The notes below the pieces were generated by a model, which saw only the letters and a program-made list of their open reading frames with translations, searched no databases and was not told the DNA's origin. Positions 50,201-62,200 of a stretch of 64,000 nt of DNA are shown here, one piece after another. The stretch is taken from assembly GCA_030533445.1 (NCBI GenBank), contig CM060076.1:6582501-6646500 (forward strand), written 5' to 3'. How positions within the stretch are numbered: position 1 is the stretch's first letter; every line of letters begins with the position of its first letter. This DNA is from Cyprinodon diabolis (Eukaryota; Chordata; Actinopteri; Cyprinodontiformes; Cyprinodontidae). The position numbers and the translations under genes are program-made.

Positions 50201-53200
50201 CACACTTGGTGATGCTCATTAATCGGAACTCATACATTTACACTTAAACACATACACACGTTTGCACTTACCCGTGGAGCGTTGTTTGAGAGAAAGTGGG
50301 CGGGGTATTTTCAGGGTTTTTCTTTCCTGTTTGTTTTTTTCCTCATAAAGGAAGTCAGTGATTTCCGCTGGCAAATTTAATTGTATTTTTTTTTTTTAAG
50401 AAAGTAACTTCATAATGGAAACAGAAAATTATTATTTTTTTCTCTAGGAATAAATGTTTTTTTTTTTTTTTTTTTTTTCCTTATTATTATTAAAACCAAT
50501 ACTTAATTGTTTGCTGATCTAATTGTAGGGCGGGGCTTAGGATTTATAAGGAGAGCTGCTGACATTACTGAGTCAGTCTGGCCTGGTTACAGAGAAGGTA
50601 ACATTGCTGTGCAGCACAAAAGGTATTTTTTGTCTGAAATGATGTAAATACTACATTTGTTTCCATTCTTTTTTTTTTTTTTTGCATTTTCCCTTGCTAC
50701 TCTGCTCTTATTTTTGGGAGGTGTGAAATAAATATGATAAACTGAAGATGTCGACATGCTCTCCATGATTTTTTTTCTCATGATTTTGGAGTCAAGTTGA
50801 CCGTATCAAGGTCTAACACAGAGGCTGTTAGGAAGAACCCACGACACTTAGGAACTGTCAACCCAAATTACATGAGCAATACATTATTTGAAAGCTAACA
50901 CCCTCAGGTTTCTGAATATATAAAATTGAGTGAGTAGAACACAGACCAAGCTGCATCAGTTCAAACATGACTCAAAAAACAGCAGTAATAAAGACATGCT
51001 TGAGAAAAGGCAGCTCTCATCGTATTACATTCGTTCTACATGATGTCAACCATAAATTTTTGAGAGGTTAAGTTTGACAGTAATTTTCAGATACTTTTAA
51101 TTCAATCTTTGGAGCACATTTCCACAAGCGTCTCCCAACCCCGCGTACACCTGTCTAACCATTAGCAGAACGGCCCTGAAAGCAACAGTGAAAAAATGAA
51201 AAACCAGGAGATCATTGCACTGGATGACAGCAGATCAAAAACTCTGCTTAACGTCTGTCTGATGCACGTCTATCCAAGCCACCTGAAGCTCTCTGAGTGG
51301 GACATTTGAAAAAGAAAAAGATCTATGGGGCACGGTAGAGTTAAAAAAATTCTGATTAAACATTTAAGATTTGATTTTTTTCCTAAAAACAGAAAAAAAT
51401 GTATAAACTTACAAACGGTAAACATGCTGTTACCTGGTCTCTCTTGCCCACTACTGAGAACCACATGTTGCTGCTTTTTGCTAAGCTTTATCCAAACCAG
51501 TTCACGCTGCCAAGTCCAGACTGGTGGAGGGACGCAAACTGTGAACACCTGCTTTTATCCCAGCAAGCTCCTCAACCTGATAACATGAGCCGACAAGTCC
51601 AACACCTCCCAATTACTCCGGTTGGGGGTAATCCATTCGGCTCTGTGTTTAAAATCAATGTTTACACACGCAGACGTGAGATGAGGAAGAACTCCGAATT
51701 CCCAAACTTGGCACCAAAAAAAGCCCTCAAAGGATTTTAATGCAGTTGATATTAAAAAAGTAAAGCTGGGAAAAAGGAAAATCCAATGAAAATAAGTAGG
51801 ATTAATTATAAAAAAACCGTGGAAAGTCCCATAAATATCTCCAAAAATGTGAGGTAAATTCCACAAATGTTCCTGAGAGCAGCTACATTCCTCCACATGT
51901 TCCTAATTGCAGAGTGTTTGTCAAATGGTGAGTTCAGGCGGCGATCCAAGAGGTGAAGCGTCTGCTGTGAGGCTGCTGGTCAGACTGAGGTGGAGCGCTG
52001 CTGCAGCTGCACCAGCCAAACGCACACACACAGCGTTATATAATAGGACGGAGATCAGCCCAGTTTACCGTCAGCTCCAGCAGCTGCATGATAAAATGTG
52101 CTCTACCTGCTTTTTCCCCCCCATCTCACACTCGTGTTGCTTCGCCTCCTCCTCAGACGTCCACACACGGAAAATAAACGGAGCGAGGAGGTTTCCTCCG
52201 TACGTCCTTCCTCACACACAGACTCAACATGTGCAAACAGCCGCACAGGAAAGCTCTCAACCAGCAGGAAACTCACTCTCCTCAAAAAAGACAGTCTCTT
52301 AATGTTTCTCACCAAGAACTTGCTCAAACTCCGAGCCTCATCAACATTCAATGACTGCAATTCTAGTTAAATAACAGATTTACTTCAATCTGGACTGAAA
52401 TGTTGGATTCTGCTGTTATTTTTTTAAATAAAACAAAAGTAAAAGTGTGATTCTGGGACGAATTAGTTCTACCTTAAGAGTTTAACTGATTCCAATTTAT
52501 AGGACACTACAAAAAGAAAGAAATGCTTAGTTTATATCAATATACAGGTAATGATCCTTTGTTTCTTAAACATTCAAATTAGTCAACTCTGAGCACGCTC
52601 GCCTAACTAGAAGGTGAATATAAAACCATAAATGGGTGCAGTGATTATGGCTGAATCAAAATGAAAGGAAGGCGCTGCCATGCATCATATTTAAGTGGAG
52701 TTTAAATTCAGGAGGCCTGTGATGCAAGTGAAATGAATTATATCTTCTGTAACAAAGATGAAAAAGACGTTTTTCTTTGATTATATGAATGCAAGTCATC
52801 TTTTAAACAACACTTTGTCACATTTACCCCGAGTTGCCACTTAATCCTAAAACCTTTTCCCTTTAAAGTCGACCTTGACAACTCAAAAAACAAACTCATT
52901 TTAATCTAAAAAGAATGTTCATTGGATCCTAAATTTAGTTTTGATTTTAGATTTTTTGCACATTATATGTAGAACTCTTAAACGTTAGGGGGGAAAAAAG
53001 GAAACATTGGTGCACTAATCTTTCAGACAATAATCATAGATTTAGGGGGGAAAACTCCCTGAAAGACATAACCTTCCTTTTAAATAATCAGATTTAGCCA
53101 CTTATAAATGGTTGAGGCAATTTATTTAAAGATAAAATGTCAGAAATAACTGCTGAGCCCATATGGTGGCCCAGGTATTGAACCTGAAAGCCTCCTATAA

Positions 53201-56200
53201 GCTGTCAAAACAAACCCACAAACAGCCCCTGATTGCAGCCAGGTTAACCATCCCCGAACGCCAGCAGCAAACTGAACAGAGCAGGTTTTTGTCCAGACGT
53301 TTCTGTGCAACGTCAGTGTTTAGTTTACGCTTTGCTGTCAGACTCAACAGTGAAAGCAGAGCAGCCTGTTCTGTCAGCGCTGTGCCTCTCAATCTGACAC
53401 AAAACACTCAGTCCAACACGCTTCGTGTGCTTACAGCTGGAGGAAAACAAAGAATTTGTTCTTTCCAATAATCAGGGTCATCGTTTTTAGACACCAGACT
53501 CTGACTAACACAGTCAAACTGAACCACAAACACACACTCAAGGTAGTGGTTCCTACCTTGGCAGCTACGATGCTGAGGCCCATGCCGTTGTGCTTCTTCA
53601 GGGTTACCGTGACAACCTCCGGCTCCTTCCTCATTTGCTGAAAAGAGAGGGAGAGAGATTCAGGAATAAAAAAGTAAAAGAGGGAGATACCTCCTAAATT
53701 AAGGTTAAAAAGGCCACAAAAAGGGAGCAAGCGTCCAAATGCCTCCGTAAAATGTTGGAAACTGAGACACTGGAGTCAAAAAAAAAGGGAGGGATAAGGG
53801 AACGGGAGGGAAGGAATGAAGGAAGGAAGGAAGGAAGGATGAAGGGGAAGACCACAGAGGGACCTGTGGTCTCTGGAATCGAGTCAAGAATGAAAACCAC
53901 ATCATGGCAACGAAGAAAGCCATACACACACTTCTATACACAGCAGGGCTCATTTAAGGAGGGCTGGGCCACTGGGTGGGGAGACAACAGATCTGCAGAG
54001 GTTCCCACGTCATGACCAAGACATTCTGACTAAAGATAGCCAACAGAGTCCTGTCACACTACTAAAATACAGACAAATACAACATCTGAACTAGCAGCTA
54101 ATTTAGAGACCTAAAGCTCCGACAACGTCCAGAAAACCTTTTTCATTTAAGTGTTGAGTGGTATTTTCTACCAATCAAAACCAGACATGACACATCTAAG
54201 CACAGAGTCAAATTTCCAATGTTTCTACGCAGCTTAACGCCAGAAGCCAACATTTTCCCAGAAGTCTCAGTCAGCTCCAGAACTGATGACAACTGGATCA
54301 ATCCATACAGAAACGGATAGCTGATTGATAGCACAGACAGACGGATACATGACGAGAAAAAGAGGGACAGAAGATGGACAATGGTTGGAAAAATAGGATG
54401 GTCATGAGCAGGGGTGGAAAGTAATGAATTACATTTACTCACGTTACTCACGTCTTCCTGTATTTTAATCATGTAAAGCACTTTGCATTGTCTTTGTACT
54501 GAATTGTGCCTTGCCTTACTGTAATTGAGTACTTTTTATGAGTAATTTGTAATTTTCTGAGTAGTTTTTGAAATATGTAACTTTTACTTGAGTAAATTTT
54601 AACCTAAGTAGTTTTGCTTCGCTACATTTAAAACCACCTCACGTTACTGAGTAAAAAAAAAAAAAGAAGACTTTTGACTTTTAACAGCACTTTATTTACA
54701 CAGTTCAAACATATAAAAACAAGTGTCAGTTAAAAATCACAATTAAAGTAAAACAAGTGTCAGTTAAAAAAAATAAAATTAAAGGAGGAGCTTGTTAACA
54801 GTGGGATCCTGTTGCGTTTTACTTTGATTTCTGGTATCTTTTGGGCATTTCATTTTGTGTGCATTTTGAAAACTTTAAAATGTAGTTTAAATTTCTTTAT
54901 TCCTATCATGTTGGACAGTAGGATTGAAAATTGTTTGCACTTTATGGTACAGGTTGTGACTGTCCTTGTGCTGTGAGGAAGTATGTTCTTTAGCCCGGCT
55001 GATCTTTTGCAAGTGTGGATGTCCACTGAAATATTAGCCTCACTCGCAGATCAGTCTGGAGACTCTCCGTTGAAGAAAATTTGGAGTAGTTCACCAAACG
55101 AACGTCCAATCAGCGTTGGCTTTGAGGCGGGTTGAGGTGTGACGCAACGAGAAGCGCGACAGTTCAGTCTAAAGAACATGGCGGCTTCAGCCGATGAAAC
55201 TAGCGTTAGCGTGGCTATCGAGCAAGTTTTATCGGAATTACAGAGTATTTCTTCACTGAAAGAAGAGCAAAACACTGCTCTGGAGGCTTTTCTGTTTTTG
55301 CTCTTCTCCCGACTGGTTTCGGCAAGAGTTTGATCTATCAATTGGCACCTCTTCGTCGTCGCTCTGTTAGTACGTCATATGCTTCGTTGATCTGATTGGT
55401 TTATTTGGCCCGTCTATCACCAACATAGGCCAATCAGCTAACCAGTATTTTCGCCCCTTCCCAAAATTACTTCAACCGAAGGTTTCCAGATGGATATGCG
55501 GAGCAAATCCATCTGGCGGAGTCAGGTTACTGAAATATGCCTTGAAATCCATTAAAACACCTCGTGGTCAATTTGATTCATGACATCCTTTTTTGCATTG
55601 AATAACTCAAAGTAACTAAGTAACTTTTACTCTAATTACATTTTAAACAATTTAAACAATTAATTTTAAACAATTAATTTTGTACTTTTACTTGAGTAAA
55701 TTTTGAGATGGGTAATTTTACTTTTACTCTGAGTAAAATTTAGGCAAAGTAAAAATACTTTTACTCAATTACATTTTTTTTAGTACTCTTTCCACCTCTG
55801 GTCATGAGAGTGAAGGACAGCTGCAGAGATGGACCGATGCATCAACTGGCAGATACTCTCATTTAAATTAAGCAGGAGAAAGCAGTATGAGCCTAATTGA
55901 AGATTGGTTAGCCTTAAAAATAATGCATCTGTCAGATTTTATTATATTTCTATTCCCTTCTTCAAGATTTCCATACTTCTATATATTGATTTTGCTTGTA
56001 AAGCGGGGAGAATGGCGCTAGGCTTACCGCACCGTGACGTCACTGCTGGAAGATGGCAGGAGGGAGGGGTTACTATATTTGGGCCAAAATGGCTGCTCCC
56101 GGACTGATTGATCGCAATGAAAGTTGTTTTAATTTTTTTTCCAGATTAACGCTAAATCCAATAAATCACTGCAAACGTATTTGTTTTTAGGTATAAATAA

Positions 56201-59200
56201 TGATCCATTGATTATTCCTCGCTGATCGGACTTTTCTTTTAATGACAAGGCAAGGCGAATTTATTTGTATAGCACAATTCGGTACAAGGACAATGCAAAG
56301 TGCTTTACATGATTAAAATACAGGAAGATAAAACAGAATCAAAGCAAGTAGGAAAAAAATAAATAAATAAATAAAATAAAAAACGCAGAAACAAAAAAGA
56401 ATATTAAAAACAGTTGGTCTAAAGAAAATATGTTTTAGTTGAACTGTTTAACTAGAACAGTTGAAGGCAATCCTAAACAAATGTGTTTTTTAGTCTTGAT
56501 TTAAAGGAACTCAGGCTTTCTGCACTTTTACAGTTTTCTGGAAGTTTGTTCCAGATAAGTGGAGCATAGGAACTAAATGCTGCTTCTCCATGTTTAGTTC
56601 TGGTTCTAGGTTCTTCTTTAAACGTGTGAATCCTTCAGCCTTCATGAGGCAGCTTCACTGTTCAGCTCCTACATATTGCTTTTAAAAATGCCATTTTGTT
56701 CCTATTTAACTTTATTTCATATACCCAACTATATGTGTTTGTTTCGGTCTGCCTGAACTCGCCGTTGATCAGCGACGCCGGCATTATGTTGAGACTACAG
56801 TCATGAATAAGTGGAGCAGGGGTAAACAGAGCGATTGCACAGGAAGTGGCTGTATGTGTGTGTGCAGCCTATCATTTACTGCTGCATGCTCACTTACCAA
56901 CTCCTCCACTCTGACAGGTGTTGATTAAACTGTGAGCACTCACGCCGTTTTGGAGAGAGTCTTCTCAGGAGTAAATAGCTGTTTCTGGAGTCGCTGTAAT
57001 TGGTGCCGTTCGACTGGCGGACCACACAAAAACCTCTGGACCCAAATCAAAGCCACCTCCAGGTTTACAAGGCGCTAAAAATAGTCAAACTATGTCAGTC
57101 GTGTAGTCGGCCTGTCTGCTCCTTTGTCTCTCCTCAGTTTTACCTTTTTTAGCAAGAAAAACTACATTTTCCATTAGATCCCAGGAAAACATAATTTCTT
57201 TCAGCGCAGCAGTAAGTGAACAGCTTCTAAATGAAACCCCAATTTTTGGGTTTGCTGTATTACCACCCCATTAATACTCATGTTATTGTGTTTTGTGGTG
57301 AACTAACAAAGATGTGAAGCAAAAGAAAAATTTAATTTGATCTTCAAAATACTTTATCAATGAAACCTGTGGTCAGCATCTGTATTAATCTGATAAAACC
57401 AACTGCTTTAATCTCAGCAAACAAAAACGCCATAAAAGAGCTGATTACAAAGAGGTTAGCTTGAGGCGAAATTTTCAAAGTTTTAGGTTTAAAAACATCT
57501 TCCAAGGCTTTGATTATCTAGACCCCCATAAGACTACAGCACAACTCAGATACCCAGCAAAGAGTTTGTACAAAATATGATTTTATTTCTTTATCTGATA
57601 TTTAAAAAAATGTCAAAATTGCTATAATTTCTTTGCATTTGTTAAAACGGAAGAAGAATCTCTACTCTGACTGAGTGGCAGAGATCTACAGCTGAGGAGG
57701 GGGAACCTTAAGCCATCGTCAAAGGAAGGCCATAAGTTGTCATGTAGGCGACAGTATGAATACACAGAGGATGATACTCCGGTAAAACTTTTAGTAACAT
57801 TTTATTAAAACTATGTGCAGGAAAACTACATCTCATCACATCAACCACGAAGTGAAAAATGGTGATAAAATAGAAAAGGTCTGTAGATTTTTAAGGCTGC
57901 TAAAAGAAACCCAAACAGCCTCGTCAGATTCTCTTTTTTTAAATGTTAAATAATCACTAGTTATTTTACCTCTACTTTGCACAGTTTCTGGATATATATG
58001 GCAACTAAATACATTAACTTCTCCAGATCAATAATGCCTCTGCACTGAACTGCAAATTTAATTTTTTTTAAAAAGCATCAATACTCTTACTCTGATCTTT
58101 ATTGAAGTCCTCCTGATTAATGAATCTTCAGGCTTTAAGTATCCCAGGAGGATTATATTGTTTTTTTTTTTATACTTATTTCCTATCTATTCTAATTTTA
58201 GAAGAAAAAAAAAACATGATGAAACATCTTTTTGGGGGAAAAACTAAGTTAAAGCTAAAAAGCTAAATATAGAAACAAGCAAGTGAATAAGAAACTCAAG
58301 CAAAGACCTTTAACTCCTGAACTCTGTAATAGAGAGTTCCAATTATTTAATGAGAAAGAGTAGGGCTGGGTATTTTCGCCAAAGTCCTGAATCGTTTCGA
58401 TTTTGATTCATACGGTTCTAAATCGATTAATTTCGATTCGATCTGTTTTTACAATAATGAAAGTGGTTCAACTGTGTTTCAAAATATTCATGTATTTAGT
58501 TTTTTCCTGTCACATTAAACAGAAAGAGCGAACTTGTAAATCAGACAGTTTAAACATGAGATGTGAATAAAACTGTCTCATAAGTGCAAACTTGTTTGTG
58601 AAAATTGAAAAAGTGAAGCATCACTCGAGCGAGCAGACGTGACACAGCAAACATGCATGAGCTGCATTATCTGCACAAACCATATTTGCAGCGCTGTCTG
58701 TAATAACTACAGGGTGTTTGCTGGTCAGCCCCCATTTGTTAATGTCTTCAGTCAACCTATTGGCTATACACTGCAAAAAAATGAAATCTAAATAAGTAAT
58801 TTCTTCTTAAAATAAGTGCATTTTTTCTTGAATTAAGGATTTAAGTGAGACACTTTGCCAATGGAACAAGACAATTTACACTTAAAGTAAGAAAAAACAA
58901 TTGCATTGTCTTATTTCAAGTGCATTTTATCTAGATACCTTATTTTAAGAGTAAAAATACTAATTCCATTGGCAAATCATCGTATTTACCTGCTCAAATT
59001 AAGGGTAAATAGCCTTAATTTAAGACATTTTTACTAATTTTGAGGTCATTTTTGCAGTGTATTTGCATCTGCTTGAAGTCATCTTGAGAGCATCTTTCCA
59101 CCTTATTTGAATGTGAACGTCACGCGGGTCAATATAGAATGAATCGATCTCATTCCCTAGACATCGATTTTTCAAAAATGTAAAGAAACCGATTTTTTTA

Positions 59201-62200
59201 CCCAGCCCTAAAAAAGAGGGTTAAAAAGTTCTCAGTTACGGCAGATATCTCAGAGTTCTTCATTCTGGTGTTTCCAGAGTTTGTGCTTTGTTTTTTGTTG
59301 TTGCTCAGCCTCCAATGTTTGGCTGAGTCAGAGTTACAGGTCTCTAAAAGCCGGGCATACACTAAACCACAGGGTTTTAAAGTCCACAGCCTCCATGCAT
59401 GTTCTCACCCTGAGCAGCCTGACGCTCGGATGCGATCTTACGAGGGCCGACTGTATTTCAAACATGTTTGGTTGTGAGAGGCTGATCGACCCTCGTTAAC
59501 CCCTGAAAGTCGGCCCGATCAAAAAGTTCTCGCACAACTGGAGAATCGGCCCGAAAAGGGCAAAAAAATCATACAGTGTATGCCCGGCTTAAGTGTTCTG
59601 TGTGACACCAGCTGATTCAGGGACCTACCTGCTTTTAAAAGCAACATTTAACAGTTGTCCTCTAAGAGACTGAGAGTTTATCTGCTTGTTTTGGCTCTTT
59701 TATCTTGTATCTTTTTACCTTTTTTTTAAGAATAAAGACAAACATGTCAAATAAAAAGATAAAAACACATTTTGGACCGTACCATTTCACTGTTGTCAGG
59801 GGCAGAGAAGTGGTTGTCATTGTCGGCTCCTTCGAAGTGGACGGTCCAGGTACCAGGAGAGCGAGGATGCGGCGTCAGCCTACAGAACCCTGCAACGCAC
59901 AACATCACCTTATGTTTTACTTCCAATACCAGAGATGCTGAAATCAATAAATCTGTTTTTGCATTAAATATTTTCTTAATAGAAATAAATTGGGTTTGGT
60001 GTACCTCTCTGCAGCAACGGTTCCAGGAAGTCCTGCAGGCCGTTGGGGAGGTGGCGCACCACGTCACAAGAGTAGCCATCCTCTGGGAGGAGGAAGGGCA
60101 GCTGAAGGTCCGGATCCTCCTCCAGCTGCACTTCTCTGCCATCACTCCTCGCCAGCTCATCTGCTGTGTTTTCTGCTACTGCCACCACATGGTCTATGAG
60201 ATCCTAACACAGAGAAAGCACAGCATGGAGATGCTGACTGGTTGGTGGCCCTGCAGTCATTTTGTTCTACATGACAGTGGTGCTCAGGGTGCCTTTGTCT
60301 TACAGGCGGGATGTACGGCTCATCCTGGGCACAGCGGTAGTTGGTCATGAGGGCGTGGAGCTGCAGGGAGTTTAGCTTGAAGCAGGTGTTGTGGATGTTC
60401 TGCACATCTTGCGGGGAGTATTTATCCATGGTGAGAAGGGTGGTGGCCTGAAGGGGACAAAATGAAAAACACATTGAAATGGGGCAGATATAGTGATGCC
60501 ACCTGAGAAATATTATTGTTTTTAAAAAGAAAAAAGGATCATAAAAGTTTTCTTAAACATTTTCAAATGTTCAACACATTTTGATATTTTTTCTTTTCTA
60601 TTAAAATCACATCACAAAATATTTTTTCTACATTGGTTCAAATGGGAGAGGACAGACAAACATGTATTGATGGACTGTTTAACAGAGAAAAACAAACAAT
60701 GATCAACAATGACTAGATGTGGGGCTGATGAAAGGATGGATAACTGACGTAACTAGGGTTGTCAAAAGTATCGATATTCAAAAAAGTATCGATACTGAAA
60801 CGTATCCGGATACGATACTCATTTTCAAAGGTATCGATACAGTGCTACCACCAGTGGCACCTAAACAGTCATTCATCTAAAGTGCAGAATAGAGGAAAAT
60901 GAACTTTCTGAACACTGTGTGATTGAATAATTCTGTGCATTTTTCAGTTTCAGACTTTTTTTTTTGTAATAGGTGCAGCTGCTGAGAATTATTTTTGCTT
61001 CTTAACTGGTTTGGCTAGTGTCATTGTTATGTGTTCAAAGCAAAGCCAAGGAAGGAAAACTTAATTTTAATTTTGTAAGATTTTTATCAAGCTTGCTTAA
61101 TATTGTGCACAGCATACAACCTCAAAATGTTGTTCTTATTGTTTTTTATTTATTGTATGTTTTTATTAATGAAAATATTTCTGTTGAATTTTAGAGTTTT
61201 TATTTTTATCCTTGCGGTATCGAAAAGGGTATCGAGTATCGAATATTTTACTTAGTATCAGTATCGAGTTGAAAAGTTTAGTGTTGTGACAACCCTAGAC
61301 GTAACTAAATAATCAGTGTATAAATCACATTGATTGGAGCTTCTGCACTGGAAAAACAATCTAGAAATAGGTAAAAATGTCTTAAATTAAGTGTATTTAG
61401 CCTTAACTTGAGTAGGTAAATGAGATAGTTTGTCAATGGATTAGTAAATTTACTCTCAAAATAAGATAATTAGATAATACAAAGTTGAAATAAGACGATG
61501 CAATTGTGTTCTCTGTTTTTAAATGTAAATTCTATTGGCAAAATGTCTCTCTTACCTCCTCCATCCTAGAACAAATGCACTTATTTTAGGAAAAAATGAC
61601 TTATCTAGATTTCTTTTTTTTTCCAGTGTGAAAGGCTAATATCCTTCACAAAAACAACAAGGTAAACATCCTGCAGCTGTGAAGAAACACTGGACTGTGT
61701 GGAAACCTGGTAAACATTCTTTTAAGAAAACATTTTTTCTCATAGACATGGGTTCAAGCCATTACATATTCCAAACTTCACTTTTCCAGATAGTTTGGAC
61801 ATTTTATTTTATTCTTTTTCTGCCCATATCCTCTGTAAAGAAACATAATTATGTTTTTGTGAGTATCCTGTCATGAATATAAATCGTAGAGAGAGGCCAA
61901 ATGAGTCTGATAAAAAAAAAAAAGCACAGCGTCTGTTTTTACCTGGACAATCCGGCTGAGGTGGCAGTCAGCAGCCAGCTCCAGCCCCTGCTTCTCGGCC
62001 CACGCCTCGATATGGCTCAGCTGCTGCCGCAGGATGGCCCCCCAGTAGTGGCAGCACAGCCCAGAGTCGGCGTCGGTCACCAGTCTGTTAAACAGCCACA
62101 TGTTGATGAAGTGGAAGAGCTGCGAGAACAGCTGGATGGTGAGGGCGGCGTTGACCCGGCAGCGCCGGAGCAACGACATGGCGCCGGTCAGCGTGTGCAG

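Larger units (their letters stand above)
24744..53556 (-). other. afdn intron within the PDZ domain, 28.8 kb
   Basis: The largest intron here. It holds most of the mobile DNA in the window, listed separately. Stretches where I see no gene or repeat family: 26530-27330, 28640-31390, 33030-36130, 36870-39350, 44200-46010, 49380-53550 (only AT-rich DNA and simple repeats). Small open frames in these stretches show no known domain. Confidence 0.85.
54409..55800. mobile_element. hAT-type element with perfect 8-bp duplication
   Basis: Ends CAGGGGTGGAAAGTAATGA and CTTTCCACCTCTG; flanked by GTCATGAG (54401-54408, 55801-55808). Subterminal TTTTACTTGAGTAAAT repeats. Non-autonomous. Contains the second helicase-fragment element at 55035-55529. 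Confidence 0.9.
53638..59782 (-). other. afdn intron, 6.1 kb
   Basis: Contains a GGAA microsatellite (53818-53838), a hAT element with a helicase fragment (54409-55800), a retroelement remnant (56255-56650), a hAT element with a MITE inside (58361-59210) and a GCCGGGC element (59350-59588). 56650-58350 shows nothing recognisable. Confidence 0.75.
60448..61942 (-). other. afdn intron, 1.5 kb
   Basis: Holds a hAT-type MITE (60755-61298) and a CACTGG MITE (61346-61628). Little unassigned DNA. Confidence 0.8.
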
